A stretch of 44,295 nucleotides of DNA from an uncultured Bacteroides sp. (GCF_910578895.1 NZ_CAJTSC010000026.1:1-44295), one strand, 5' to 3'; numbered from the stretch's first letter, positions 1 through 8,794 are shown. Program-made: numbers and translations. The notes: generated from the letters alone by a model not told the origin.

Positions 1-79
1 GCTAAGATATTGAGTACTTGAAGAATAAAACTAAGGTTCATCTTCCGTACGCACCGCTTCTCAAGAAAGCAAGATAATG
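1..79. other. Left edge, no assignable gene
   Basis: All three plus-strand frames meet a stop within the first 21 bases (TAA at 3, TGA at 10, TGA at 19). One of these could be the end of a plus-strand gene lying outside the window, which would fit the terminator that follows. A 23-codon open stretch after the TAA at 3 has no start and is not called. Confidence 0.3.
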
Positions 80-118
80 AAAAGCTCTGATTCTTAACGG
101 AATTAGAGCTTTTTTTTA
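80..118. terminator. Intrinsic terminator, probably bidirectional
   Basis: AAAGCTCT and AGAGCTTT arms form a stem with a short A/T-rich extension around TTCTTAACGG, followed by a T run on the plus strand and preceded by A residues, so it can also act on the minus strand. It would end a plus-strand transcript from outside the window and, on the minus strand, the chromate transporter genes. Confidence 0.6.
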
Positions 119-204
119 TATTCTTCCTTTGCTATATTTTAAAAAATGATGTGCATAATATGCGACCAATTTTAATAATCCGTGCGACTAATTCATGTAG
201 TATT

Positions 205-729
205 TTAATATAAGATGTATCCGGATACTCCTGCAAGTATTATCAGCAGGATAGGATGTATATTCCATTTCCAAGTTACTCCGAAGGCGGCTGTAAAAAT
301 CAGAATACTTTTGCCATCTATGAAATTCTCTTTATTCATCAATGATAAGGCGGCTGCGGCAATCAGTGAGACGGACATGGGCAGTAATCCCGACATGGCA
401 GCCTTAATGTATTTATTATCCCTGCATTTCACGAAGAAATAGGAAATAAGCAGTACCAATATAAATGAAGGCAGGCAGACTGCTGTTGTAGCTATTATCG
501 CTCCCCATACGCTTTGAGTAACGGCATAGCCGACATAAGTGGCACTGTTGATGCCGATTGGTCCCGGTGTCATTTGTGAGATGGCTATGACATCGGTGAA
601 TTGCTGGAGCGTTAACCAGTGATAGTGATCTACCACTTCATATTGGATTAGTGAGAGCATGGCATAGCCGCCTCCGAATCCGAACGTTCCGATTTTCAGA
701 TAGACTAAGATAAGTTGCCAGTAAATCAT
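205..729 (-). CDS. chrA: Chromate transporter, second half of a split pair (ChrA family)
   Basis: A 174-residue integral membrane protein of the short-chain CHR family (chromate ion transporter domain). It starts with the family pattern of a first helix followed by a Gly-rich FGFGGGYAM stretch, and carries the conserved SQMTPGPIGINSATYVGY segment (residues about 51-68). Hydrophobic helices follow to the C terminus. Short-chain CHR proteins normally act as a pair of separately encoded halves, and here the partner lies directly upstream with a 4-base ATGA overlap, so the two are translationally coupled. The family exports chromate or takes up related oxyanions; which substrate applies here cannot be read from sequence. 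Named by family only. Confidence 0.88.
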   Translation of the reverse strand: MIYWQLILVYLKIGTFGFGGGYAMLSLIQYEVVDHYHWLTLQQFTDVIAISQMTPGPIGINSATYVGYAVTQSVWGAIIATTAVCLPSFILVLLISYFFVKCRDNKYIKAAMSGLLPMSVSLIAAAALSLMNKENFIDGKSILIFTAAFGVTWKWNIHPILLIILAGVSGYILY

Positions 730-1277
730 GCTTGAAGTTTTGTCAGTTTATCTTTTAACCATAATGTATAAACCAGTCCGCTGGCAATTCCTGCCAGTAC
801 GATATATACGGGAGACAGTCCGCACTGCCATATAAGTAATGTAGCAATGGCAGGAAGCATCAATTGCCGGTATTTCAATTTCAAGGCGCGTGTAGCGGAA
901 ATACAGGGAAATACAATCAGGGCAACTACCGCCGGACGAATGCCGTTAAAGATGCGTATCATTACCTGATTATCCTGAAAGTGTGCAAAAAACATGGCTA
1001 TCAGCATCATAATGATAAAAGACGGAAGTATGGTGGCCAGGGCGCATACAATGCTACCTTTCACTTTATACAACTTGTAACCTACAAAGATGGATATGTT
1101 TACAGCAAATACTCCCGGTAGCGATTGGGTCAATGCGAACATTTCCATGAAATCCTCTTTAGTCATCCACTTCTTGTCCACAATTTCCCTCTCGATAAGA
1201 GGAATCATAGCATATCCGCCGCCGATAGTGAACATGCCTATTTTGGCAAATGTAAGGAATAGGATAAAATATTTCAT
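726..1277 (-). CDS. chrA: Chromate transporter, first half of a split pair (ChrA family)
   Basis: A 183-residue membrane protein homologous to its downstream neighbour, with the same FTIGGGYAMIPLIEREIV beginning and the SLPGVFAVNISIFVGY segment in place of the partner's SQMTPGPIGIN motif. That difference between the halves is usual for short-chain CHR pairs, whose two proteins insert with opposite topology. The end overlaps the start of the second half by four bases. The gene is first in a two-gene minus-strand unit separated from the upstream envelope operon by a hairpin at 1303-1349. No clear promoter of the TAnnTTTG type was found just upstream. Confidence 0.88.
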   Translation of the reverse strand: MKYFILFLTFAKIGMFTIGGGYAMIPLIEREIVDKKWMTKEDFMEMFALTQSLPGVFAVNISIFVGYKLYKVKGSIVCALATILPSFIIMMLIAMFFAHFQDNQVMIRIFNGIRPAVVALIVFPCISATRALKLKYRQLMLPAIATLLIWQCGLSPVYIVLAGIASGLVYTLWLKDKLTKLQA

Positions 1278-1302
1278 TTTCTTGCTTATATCTATATATG
1301 CT

Positions 1303-1349
1303 GAAAGAGTTGCAAGATAGGGAGAAAATCCCGTTATTGCAACTCTTTC
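1303..1349. terminator. Hairpin between envelope operon and chromate transporter genes
   Basis: GAAAGAGTTGCAA at 1303-1315 pairs perfectly with TTGCAACTCTTTC at 1337-1349 around a 21-base loop that itself contains a short GGGA/TCCC pairing. It lies just after the stop of the upstream minus-strand gene. No T run follows on that strand, so termination is likely but not certain; it could equally be a transcript-stabilising or regulatory stem. Confidence 0.45.
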
Positions 1350-1369
1350 GCGTGTTATCTAAGTATGTG

Positions 1370-2806
1370 TTACTTAATCTTATTCAGGTTCTTCTGTGCC
1401 TTTTCCGGTTCGATGCTCAGGGCTTTGGTAAACCACTCTTTGGCTATTTCATCGTTCCCTGACAGCCATGCCAGTACGCCCAGGTTGTTCCATGCGCGAG
1501 GATCGTCTTTCACTCTTTCCAAATATTGCGCCGCACGGTCGAAATCGCCGTAGACGATATTGGCAGAGGCGGCATTGATATTTGCCACGATATCTGTAGG
1601 ATAGCTTGTGGCTGCTATTTCATAAACCTCTTTGTATTCTTTCGTTCCCGGTTGGAAATTTTTGGCTACTCCATACATTTCCTGCAAGTTCAGCATTTTA
1701 GGATTCGTATGAATCAATGTTGCCGCTTCGGAGTTTCGTACTTCGCGTATTTCGTAATCGACGGCGATGGACAGACGGCGCAGGCGAGGGTAGTACTCGT
1801 TCATCATGGCACGATAAGAAACTGCACCAAGTCCTGCTTTCAGTTTAGCCTCACGCACATCAAGGTTGGTGTACTTATTGATGATTTCCAATGCCTTGTC
1901 CGCGTATGCGGGTTTTTCTGCTTCGAGCATCCTGACGAGACCGTCCCAGTCTTCACCGGCAGAGGTTACGTTCAGTATGCTGTCCGGGAAGTTATAACTT
2001 CCTCTCAAGTAAAGGGCGAATGAGTCGGCACGTTTTGTAGCTACGCGGTCGTTGGTCTTGGCGGAACCATCGGGAGAGGCATATCCACATACGTTGATGG
2101 CCTTGAAAGTCACTAAATCGCCTTCGGTCAGCGGGTTCAGAGTCTTTTTCAGTTTTTGGATTTCGGCAGAGTTGTTTCTGAAGTCTGCCTTGAATTCCGT
2201 GCCGCCTACTGCGTATTCTATATACAGAGTGTTCTGCTCCGAACGTACTTTCAGCGGTTCTTCCGTCGGAGTGAGGTAAGATACCATACTCATGCACGGT
2301 TCGCAGATGGAACCTTTCTGCGGCAATGGCTCTTTTTCCACTACAACTACCGGTTCTATTACTTGTATTTCGGGTAAATCTATCAAACAGTCTTTTCTTC
2401 CTTCCTGCAAAATCCACATATCCGCCTGGCTCATCCACTTTTCGTAAGGCAGGCATACGGTGTAGCTTACCAGGTTCTGACGGTTGGCAGGCTTGCCTTT
2501 AAGCACAGTGTAGGGTGCCTTGTAATAGCCTTTTTTGGCAAGTTTACGGTCTTTATGGCGCATTTTGAACTTACTCTTGCCGGTAACGACAACAGGCGGC
2601 AAAGTTTTATAGTTTTTTCCGGCAAACAGTACCGGAGTAAAAGCGTAAGACTGTGTACTGTTGACTTTTACGGCTTCCATGTTCCACTTGAAGTCCAATG
2701 TCAGCGTATCGTTCTTCAAAGTCAATGCCGGTTTGGTGACTTTTACTTCACCTGCCCATACAGCCAATGGCAACAAGGCAAACAGCAGACAATATATTTT
2801 TTTCAT
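1370..2806 (-). CDS. DUF3868/OmpA-like protein with C-terminal TPR repeats
   Basis: A 478-residue exported protein. Residues 1-18 are a signal peptide ending in VWA. The next part, to about residue 150, resembles the DUF3868 domain of Bacteroides envelope proteins. An OmpA-like region (about residues 190-350) contains GYASPDGSAKTNDRVATKRA, the type of loop that binds peptidoglycan, and the last 90 residues read as TPR helices (NNLGVLAWLSGNDEIAKEWF). Proteins of this layout are often found near fimbrial genes in Bacteroidales, but this one is last in an operon with a DUF5723 barrel and a lipoprotein, 25 bases after the barrel gene. The likely role is linking an outer membrane structure to the cell wall; that is inference. 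Confidence 0.72.
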   Translation of the reverse strand: MKKIYCLLFALLPLAVWAGEVKVTKPALTLKNDTLTLDFKWNMEAVKVNSTQSYAFTPVLFAGKNYKTLPPVVVTGKSKFKMRHKDRKLAKKGYYKAPYTVLKGKPANRQNLVSYTVCLPYEKWMSQADMWILQEGRKDCLIDLPEIQVIEPVVVVEKEPLPQKGSICEPCMSMVSYLTPTEEPLKVRSEQNTLYIEYAVGGTEFKADFRNNSAEIQKLKKTLNPLTEGDLVTFKAINVCGYASPDGSAKTNDRVATKRADSFALYLRGSYNFPDSILNVTSAGEDWDGLVRMLEAEKPAYADKALEIINKYTNLDVREAKLKAGLGAVSYRAMMNEYYPRLRRLSIAVDYEIREVRNSEAATLIHTNPKMLNLQEMYGVAKNFQPGTKEYKEVYEIAATSYPTDIVANINAASANIVYGDFDRAAQYLERVKDDPRAWNNLGVLAWLSGNDEIAKEWFTKALSIEPEKAQKNLNKIK

Positions 2807-2831
2807 ATTCTTCTTGTTTTAGTTGATGAAT

Positions 2832-4370
2832 TTAAAGTGATTGGGTTTCTATCGTTTTGTATTTACGCTTGTGCTTGGGGCCGAATGTGAAGTTGATACC
2901 CAGATTAACGTTAACGGCAGCACGGCTGATAGGAGCGCCATAAGCCGGTTCGTATTTGCACATGGGAACATCCGCACCGATGAAGAAGTTGAAACCGCGC
3001 GGGTGGAAGTTCAACATGACACCTGCATCGGAGCCGAAGTTGGATAAAGCGTAGTTTACCGATGCTTCAAACCAAGAGAGCGGGGCGATGTTGGCAGAAA
3101 CGCGCGCTTCTGTCCATGAGTGCTTGCCTTGCATACGGGTAGTGGAGAGGAGACCGAAATTCAGACGGTCGTAGGCTGGCAACGTGTACTGGGCACCTAT
3201 GTGTAACGTGGCGGCAAGGGCAGTCGTACGTTTTAAACATTCACCTGCCTTATCGAATTTAGCCAAGTCCGACAGGTCGTCCACCAATTCATCTATTTGG
3301 GTATCCAGTTTTTTGTTATTGCTGGTCTCATCGTCTTTTATGGAGATTTCACTAAAACCATCGAACGTAAAGTTTTTGTTCATTGTTCCTTTAGTAGTAT
3401 TTTTCCACGAAATGAAACCGAGGTCAAGCAAAGAAGCGGAAAATGTCCATTCGTCATTCAACTTGTAAGTTGCTCCCAAGTCAATTGCCATACCGAAACC
3501 TGTAGGACCGAGATTATCTGTATCGAAGTCCAGGTCATCGTAAGAAATCTGCTTGTCGGTACCTTCTTTCAATTGTTGTGTTCTGTCTCCGTTGGCATCC
3601 AGCATATAGTCATTTTCCTGATAGTTGCCGGTTTCACCTTTGGTGGGCACAATAAGACCTTTGGCAGACATATAGAGCTCGGCATTTTTCGGAGTGATGG
3701 TCCATTTGTCTTGAGAGGCGAGGATATTCAGCTCGTCAATGTGCATGGTTGCTTTTGCCAACCCCACAAGTGCCTTTACTTTAGCACCCACGGTCAGACG
3801 TTCGTTGATTTCGCGTGCGTGGCCGAGAGCGATTTCCGCATAGTTGGTAGATGTGATATCCAGGTTTTTCACATTGTAGTTACTTCCCGCTTCACTGGCT
3901 ACTCCGTTTTTCATGAATTTGAAAAACTCATCGGGCATGGAGAAGTTGGTGTTCGATTTTACGGAAATGCCGAGTGTGTTGAAGCCGCCCCAGGCATGGA
4001 AGCCTAAGGAAAGTATTGTTTCGTCTAAGTTGGCGCCAACTTTCAGCCTTTTAGGCAGTCCTTTCAGGAATTCGGCACTGCCTACCTCTTCGTTCATGAA
4101 GATGGTGAGATCTCCGTTGGCTTTTTTGAAGATAAAGTCGCCTACGCCGCCTGTGGTTTGTGCACCGATGGTGAGGTTACCCAATCCGGGAAGGCTTACA
4201 TAGCCGCGTTCGCCCATAAAGGCGGGATTGAGTTCGTGGCGGTAGGTGCTTCCTTCCAGAAAATAAGTTGAACGGCTATTTTGCGTCTGTGCCATTACGT
4301 TACCGGTTGCCAGTGCCGTTACTGCTCCGGACAGTATAATCGCTAAAATATTTGTTTTCATTCGTTTCAT
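2832..4370 (-). CDS. DUF5723-family outer membrane beta-barrel protein
   Basis: About 512 residues with a signal peptide (MKRMKTNILAIILSG through VMAQ). The mature part starts with STYFLEGSTYRHELNPAFMGERGYVSLPGLG, the opening of the DUF5723 group of Bacteroidetes outer membrane proteins, and runs through alternating amphipathic strands to a Phe-rich end (VNLGINFTFGPKHKRK). The open frame extends further upstream, but the Met at 4370 (or the one three codons later) gives a proper signal peptide, so that start is used. The gene sits 50 bases after the lipoprotein gene and 25 bases before the OmpA/TPR gene, consistent with one transcript and one envelope assembly. The specific function is unknown. 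Confidence 0.72.
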   Translation of the reverse strand: MKRMKTNILAIILSGAVTALATGNVMAQTQNSRSTYFLEGSTYRHELNPAFMGERGYVSLPGLGNLTIGAQTTGGVGDFIFKKANGDLTIFMNEEVGSAEFLKGLPKRLKVGANLDETILSLGFHAWGGFNTLGISVKSNTNFSMPDEFFKFMKNGVASEAGSNYNVKNLDITSTNYAEIALGHAREINERLTVGAKVKALVGLAKATMHIDELNILASQDKWTITPKNAELYMSAKGLIVPTKGETGNYQENDYMLDANGDRTQQLKEGTDKQISYDDLDFDTDNLGPTGFGMAIDLGATYKLNDEWTFSASLLDLGFISWKNTTKGTMNKNFTFDGFSEISIKDDETSNNKKLDTQIDELVDDLSDLAKFDKAGECLKRTTALAATLHIGAQYTLPAYDRLNFGLLSTTRMQGKHSWTEARVSANIAPLSWFEASVNYALSNFGSDAGVMLNFHPRGFNFFIGADVPMCKYEPAYGAPISRAAVNVNLGINFTFGPKHKRKYKTIETQSL

Positions 4371-4420
4371 TATATATGATGGTTGAATCTTTTGTTTGTA
4401 TTGCATGAAATGTGTCTCTT

Positions 4421-6181
4421 TTAGTTCAAATCCACTTTGATACCGTTAGGGATTTTGAGTTTCATGTCTTTAAGTTGTAACCATTGGGAACTTAGTAATT
4501 GAACGTCGGTTGCTTGTCCCGATATAGCCGTAACTTTCAGTTTCAGACCGTCCAACTTGCCGATGGCACCTTCTGTTGTTTCCTTCAAGGTGATATTAAT
4601 CAGGCTTGAAGTCTCGGTTTTGCCGTCTTTGCTTTCCGTGATGTTTCCTTCTACGGTCACATCAATATCGTTTATCACGTTTCCGTTGACATCCAGTGCG
4701 CTGATATTCTCGTTCTTTATCTCCATTGCCAAAGGAATGGTGTTGACTGCGTTTATCGACAAAACAACTTTTTTAATGCCTATATCCTCAAGGTCGAGAT
4801 CAAAACCGTCAATGGTCTCTTCGTATACGATTTTCAGGTCTTTGCCGAAACTCAGGGGGATATCGATGTCATAGCTGCTTTCCATCGTATATGATTCTCC
4901 TAAGTCGACAGTATAATATTCGTTGTAGGTTATCGCAGGTTGTAATTTCACGTCTACAGCATCGGGTATCTTCTTTATCAGGTTGTTGATGTCCGATACC
5001 TTAATGTTTACAGCTCCTTCTTTTCCGCCTGCCCCCAAACGGGAAAGTGCGATTGTGGTGGTTGAGTTAGGCGCCAGAATGATGGATTGTCCGTCCGTGC
5101 TCTTTTCATCACCTATATACACGACAGAGTTGTCTATTTTGACGCCATCCTTGCTGCCATACATCTCGCCATTCAGTACGATAGGGGCATTCAAAGGATT
5201 TTTTGCTATAAATGTGAATATGGGATTGGCTATGTCCAGTTCCGTTGCATCATCTTGCAGGAAGTCGGGAAGATTGTCCAGGCTTACGTTGGAAGCCGTT
5301 GCATCAATAGTGGGCTGTATAACACCTGTAATGCTTTTGATAGACATTGTGCCTATGCTGATTGACGGTTTGATATATAACTCACCTTGTGAATTGGCAG
5401 CAACTGTTACTGTAGAATTGCCTGTCACTTTGATGCCGTTATCTTCGATGACTGCTTTTTTGCCGTTAACAGATATTTCTCCTTGTTCGCCGGCCTTTTC
5501 TGCAAAACGGTAACCTGTAATGTTGTAATTGTATTCTATGTTGGCATTGTCTCCTTTAGTAATGTCCAAATTTAACGATAAAACGTTGTTATCATCTATT
5601 TCCGGATACTTTTGGGCGAATACCAGGAATTTAGGCAGTTGTATTTTCAAATCGGGCACTTGTATGCTTTTGTATTCCCGTTGACCTTCTATCACAATCT
5701 TAATTGTGAGAGGTACCGGATTCTGGGCAGTGATGGAACCTATTTTTTTTACAGCTTCGTCTACATTATTTGCTTCTGCCTTAATACTGCCATTCTGTGA
5801 GATAGTTGTCTCGATTTCTATTTCCACAGGTGATGCTGCGGCTTCTGTAATGGCTATCTGATTGATATCACTGTCGGTTGCATCTATACTTACAGGATCC
5901 ACTGTTGTCGTGCTCGGGTCAATATTGTCCGATTTCAACAGATGATATTCTCCATTAACAATCTGCAGATCATCATCTTCACCAAGTTCGATGATTTTGT
6001 CCAGCGTTATTTTCTCCGTATATCCTACGGGGATTGCCAGATGTTCGCCACCAGCATTGATTGTCATGTCAATGTCTTTGTTTAAGTCATAGCTGTTATC
6101 GATGCACGATGTAGTTACTCCTAACGATGTCAATAACAGGGCCGCTGCTATGAGCGGTCTTCTTTTTGTGTTTAGCGTCAT
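4421..6181 (-). CDS. Uncharacterised large lipoprotein
   Basis: A 586-residue protein with a positively charged N terminus, a hydrophobic run and a lipobox ending at Cys26 (VTTSC), followed by IDNSYDLNKDID. The mature part is acidic and beta-rich with many short Val/Ile strands, and looks like repeated immunoglobulin-like or LEA-like sandwich units, but no catalytic motif is visible and no family is recognised with confidence. It is the first gene of the three-gene operon, downstream of a TATCTTTG promoter at 6288-6295. Being cotranscribed with a barrel and an OmpA/TPR protein, it probably belongs to the same outer membrane assembly; this rests on context only. Confidence 0.65.
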   Translation of the reverse strand: MTLNTKRRPLIAAALLLTSLGVTTSCIDNSYDLNKDIDMTINAGGEHLAIPVGYTEKITLDKIIELGEDDDLQIVNGEYHLLKSDNIDPSTTTVDPVSIDATDSDINQIAITEAAASPVEIEIETTISQNGSIKAEANNVDEAVKKIGSITAQNPVPLTIKIVIEGQREYKSIQVPDLKIQLPKFLVFAQKYPEIDDNNVLSLNLDITKGDNANIEYNYNITGYRFAEKAGEQGEISVNGKKAVIEDNGIKVTGNSTVTVAANSQGELYIKPSISIGTMSIKSITGVIQPTIDATASNVSLDNLPDFLQDDATELDIANPIFTFIAKNPLNAPIVLNGEMYGSKDGVKIDNSVVYIGDEKSTDGQSIILAPNSTTTIALSRLGAGGKEGAVNIKVSDINNLIKKIPDAVDVKLQPAITYNEYYTVDLGESYTMESSYDIDIPLSFGKDLKIVYEETIDGFDLDLEDIGIKKVVLSINAVNTIPLAMEIKNENISALDVNGNVINDIDVTVEGNITESKDGKTETSSLINITLKETTEGAIGKLDGLKLKVTAISGQATDVQLLSSQWLQLKDMKLKIPNGIKVDLN

Positions 6182-6287
6182 AATTCTATTGTTTATAATT
6201 GTAATTATTTTGTTGCTTGTCGTTTGTTAAGTACATGGCAAAATAGAACAGATTAGAAGTGTTTTAGAACACTTTCCAAAAACGGTG

Positions 6288-6318
6288 CAAAGATATGCAT
6301 TTTATTTAATTAACTAAA
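6288..6318 (-). promoter_or_regulatory. Promoter of the lipoprotein/DUF5723/OmpA operon
   Basis: On the minus strand TATCTTTG (6295-6288) matches the Bacteroides -7 consensus TAnnTTTG exactly. A TTTA at 6318-6315, one base from the -33 TTTG, lies 19 bases upstream. The leader to the ATG at 6181 would be about 100 bases. Confidence 0.55.
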
Positions 6319-6339
6319 GACCGATTGATGTTTTTAAGT

Positions 6340-6430
6340 AAAAAGTTTTTGAGTTTTGCTCCTTTTTTAACCTCTTTCCGGTTTATTTTCTGCTTTTTAT
6401 CCTTATTATATGTAGCCCGTCATACTCCTA
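6340..6430 (-). repeat. Degenerate copy of the GAGCCTG element (internal part only)
   Basis: The stretch around AACCTCTTTCCGGT and further to GTAGCCCG(T)CATACTCCT matches, with scattered changes, the interior of the full element at 31764-31942. Neither terminal GAGCCTGTTTAAA end is present. It reads as an old decayed copy. It accounts for part of the 393-base gap between the divergent operons at 6181 and 6575. Strand follows the opposite of the 19944 copy. Confidence 0.5.
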
Positions 6431-6523
6431 TGGCAGGTGCGCAAAGTAAATCTCCAATTCTGCAGATGGCGTCTTAATTCTTAAAACTGTTTAAAAAGTA
6501 CTTAGGGCATAAGGTTTAATATA

Positions 6524-6531
6524 TATCTTTG
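6524..6531 (+). promoter_or_regulatory. -7 box upstream of the GNAT/PAPS-reductase/ParB operon
   Basis: TATCTTTG matches TAnnTTTG exactly and lies 43 bases before the ATG at 6575. No good TTTG is seen at the -33 position, so the promoter may be weak or activator-dependent. Confidence 0.5.
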
Positions 6532-6574
6532 AGCACTTTCATATATTACAAAATTAAAACACCGCTAATACTGG

Positions 6575-6970
6575 ATGATACAAATTATTCAATTACAGGG
6601 AACAGACAAACGGCTTTATGAACTTGTGGCGCCATTGGTGATGAATCCCGATGTCTTAAAGCAGAATTATAACTATCCGTTTCGCACATCAGAAAATTTT
6701 GTCTGGTTTGTGGCAGTAGATAATAAGCAAGTCACTGGTTTTATACCGGTAGAAGAAAAGAAAAGGGAGTGTGTCATTAATAATTATTACGTGAAAGGTA
6801 ATAATGAAGACACACTGAAATTATTGTTAGAGAAAGTCATATCGGAAACCACCGAAAGCAAGGAATTGACTTCGGTTACTTTTGTGGAGCATTGTTCTCT
6901 TTTTAAGGAATTGGGCTTTTCTGAGGAAAAAGTCTGGACTCGCTATGTGAAAATGAAAAAAGACAGATGA
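6575..6970 (+). CDS. Small GNAT-like acetyltransferase
   Basis: A 131-residue protein with the overall layout of a compact GNAT domain: VWFVAVDNKQVTGFIPVE as strands 2-3, ECVINNYYVKGNNEDTLKLLLEKVI in the place of the acetyl-CoA-binding strand 4 and helix 3, and FKELGFSEEKVWTRYVKMKK as the closing strands. The usual Q/RxxGxG/A loop is weak, so activity is uncertain. Its last bases overlap the start of the DUF3440 gene (ATGA), and that gene overlaps the ParB-like gene in the same way, so the three are one translationally coupled operon. The acetyl acceptor is unknown. Pairing of this protein with an IbrA/IbrB-like pair suggests it serves or modifies the same system. Confidence 0.65.
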   Translation: MIQIIQLQGTDKRLYELVAPLVMNPDVLKQNYNYPFRTSENFVWFVAVDNKQVTGFIPVEEKKRECVINNYYVKGNNEDTLKLLLEKVISETTESKELTSVTFVEHCSLFKELGFSEEKVWTRYVKMKKDR

Positions 6971-8262
6971 GTATGGCTGTATCTAAAAATGTATACGAAC
7001 TGGCACAGGAACGTCTGGATTTGATATTCAGAGATTTTGATACGATATGCATATCGTTTTCCGGTGGGAAGGACAGTGGCGTATTGCTGAATTTGTGCAT
7101 AGACTACATCCGGCGTAATAACCTCAAGCGGAAGCTGTGTGTGTTTCACATGGATTATGAGATACAATATACTGTAACCATAGATTATGTAGACCGTATA
7201 TTGAAAGCCAATAAGGACATTCTGGAAGTCTATCGGGTATGTGTTCCTTTCAAAGTCACTACCTGCACATCCATGTATCAGAGTTATTGGCGTCCGTGGG
7301 ACGAGGGCATGAAAGAACTTTGGGTACGCCAGATGCCTGCAGGGGCTCATACGAAAGAATCTTTCCCTTTCTATACGGAGAATATGTGGGATTACGAGTT
7401 TCAGATGCACTTTGCCAAATGGTTGCATTTGCGAAAAGATGCGGTGCGTACCTGTTTCCTCATAGGTATCCGTACGCAAGAGAGTTTCAACCGCTGGCGC
7501 AGCATTCATTTAAGCCGTAAATATCAGATGTACCATAACTACAAGTGGACTTCCAAAATAGGCAATGACATATTCAATGCTTATCCTATCTATGACTGGA
7601 AAACAACGGACATCTGGACTGCTAACGGTAAGTTTGGTTTCGACTATAACTATTTATACGATTTGTATTATAAGGCAGGGGTCAATATTGAACGCCAGCG
7701 TGTGGCAAGCCCGTTTCTTTGCGAAGCACAAGAGAGCCTGGCATTATATAAGGTGATAGACCCCAATACTTGGGGAAAGATGATAGGCCGTGTCAATGGA
7801 GTGAATTTCACAGGTATCTATGGCGGTACGCATGCTATGGGATGGCAAAGCGTACGCATTCCTAAAGGATATACGTGGAAAGGTTTTATGCAATTCCTGC
7901 TTTCCACTTTGCCCGAAGATACCCGGCGTAATTATCTGAAAAAGCTTACGGTCAGTATTGAGTTCTGGCGGACAAAAGGGGGATGCCTCAGTGATGATAC
8001 CATAAAAAAACTACAGGATGCAGGTGTTTCCATCGAAGTGATGAACCATACCAATTACAAGACAAGCAAGAAACCTGTCCGCATGGATTACCTGGATGAT
8101 ATCGATATCGCGGAGTTCAGGGAAATACCTACTTATAAGCGTATGTGCATTTGCATCCTGAAGAATGATCACGCCTGCAAGTACATGGGCTTTGCCCTGA
8201 CTAAGGAGGAGATATACAAACGAGATAAAATAATGGAACAATTCAAAAATATGATGTTATGA
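6967..8262 (+). CDS. IbrA-like DUF3440 phosphoadenosine phosphosulfate reductase family protein
   Basis: A 431-residue N-type ATP pyrophosphatase. Residues 27-38 hold the PP-loop in CISFSGGKDSG, followed by the strand of a Rossmann-like fold. A second conserved part, GIRTQESFNRWRSI, is typical of PAPS-reductase-like proteins. The C-terminal DUF3440 region ends with CICILKNDHACKYMGF, a Cys-rich signature that could bind metal. The family is known from E. coli IbrA, which with IbrB regulates immunoglobulin-binding Eib proteins; related PP-loop enzymes include DndC and SspD of DNA phosphorothioation systems. Here the start overlaps the GNAT gene and the end overlaps the ParB-like gene, as expected of an IbrAB pair. 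Whether it adenylates, reduces or transfers sulfur is not known. Confidence 0.85.
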   Translation: MSMAVSKNVYELAQERLDLIFRDFDTICISFSGGKDSGVLLNLCIDYIRRNNLKRKLCVFHMDYEIQYTVTIDYVDRILKANKDILEVYRVCVPFKVTTCTSMYQSYWRPWDEGMKELWVRQMPAGAHTKESFPFYTENMWDYEFQMHFAKWLHLRKDAVRTCFLIGIRTQESFNRWRSIHLSRKYQMYHNYKWTSKIGNDIFNAYPIYDWKTTDIWTANGKFGFDYNYLYDLYYKAGVNIERQRVASPFLCEAQESLALYKVIDPNTWGKMIGRVNGVNFTGIYGGTHAMGWQSVRIPKGYTWKGFMQFLLSTLPEDTRRNYLKKLTVSIEFWRTKGGCLSDDTIKKLQDAGVSIEVMNHTNYKTSKKPVRMDYLDDIDIAEFREIPTYKRMCICILKNDHACKYMGFALTKEEIYKRDKIMEQFKNMML

Positions 8263-8786
8263 GTGTAGATAAAAGTCCGGTATACAATGTAAAGGCAGTA
8301 CCTGTAGAAAAGATACAAGCCAATGATTACAATCCTAATGTGGTGGCGCCGCCCGAGATGAAATTATTGGAATTGTCCATTTGGGAAGATGGTTTTACAA
8401 TGCCCTGTGTCTGTTATTACGACCGGGAGAAAGATAATTACATTTTAGTAGACGGGTATCACCGTTATCAGGTCCTGAAGACTTCCCGGCGGATTTATCA
8501 GCGTGAAAACGGTTTGTTGCCGGTTGTCGTGATTGACAAGGAACTGTCCAACCGGATGGCGTCCACTATCCGTCATAACCGTGCGCGCGGATCACACAAC
8601 ATCGAGTTGATGTGCCACATTGTCGCCGAATTGGACCATGCCGGTATGTCCGATCAGTGGATTATGAAAAACATAGGAATGGACCGCGACGAACTGCTTC
8701 GTTTAAAGCAGATTTCGGGCTTGGCAGACTTGTTTGCCAATAAGGATTTCAGTATCCCCGATAATCAACCGGAATACATTTCTTGA
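8259..8786 (+). CDS. IbrB-like ParB/sulfiredoxin-fold nuclease-domain protein
   Basis: A 175-residue protein with an N-terminal ParB/Srx domain: VPVEKIQANDYNPN, then LVDGYHRYQVLK and the phosphate-binding type motif MASTIRHNRARGSH (residues about 102-115). A short helical C-terminal part resembles the HTH-like part of ParB (MSDQWIMKNIGMDRDELLRLKQISGL). The ParB fold can bind CTP or nucleic acid, or act on phosphate or sulfinate groups. It is the last gene of the operon and matches the IbrB partner of IbrA. The stop is only eight bases from the stop of the convergent addB gene and no terminator hairpin is visible between them, so antisense read-through is likely. Confidence 0.83.
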   Translation: MSVDKSPVYNVKAVPVEKIQANDYNPNVVAPPEMKLLELSIWEDGFTMPCVCYYDREKDNYILVDGYHRYQVLKTSRRIYQRENGLLPVVVIDKELSNRMASTIRHNRARGSHNIELMCHIVAELDHAGMSDQWIMKNIGMDRDELLRLKQISGLADLFANKDFSIPDNQPEYIS

Positions 8787-8794
8787 CATGTCCT

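Noticed and set aside
1..79. Plus-strand 23-codon frame ending at 77
   Set aside because: It has no start codon, follows an in-frame stop at 3-5 and matches nothing recognised.
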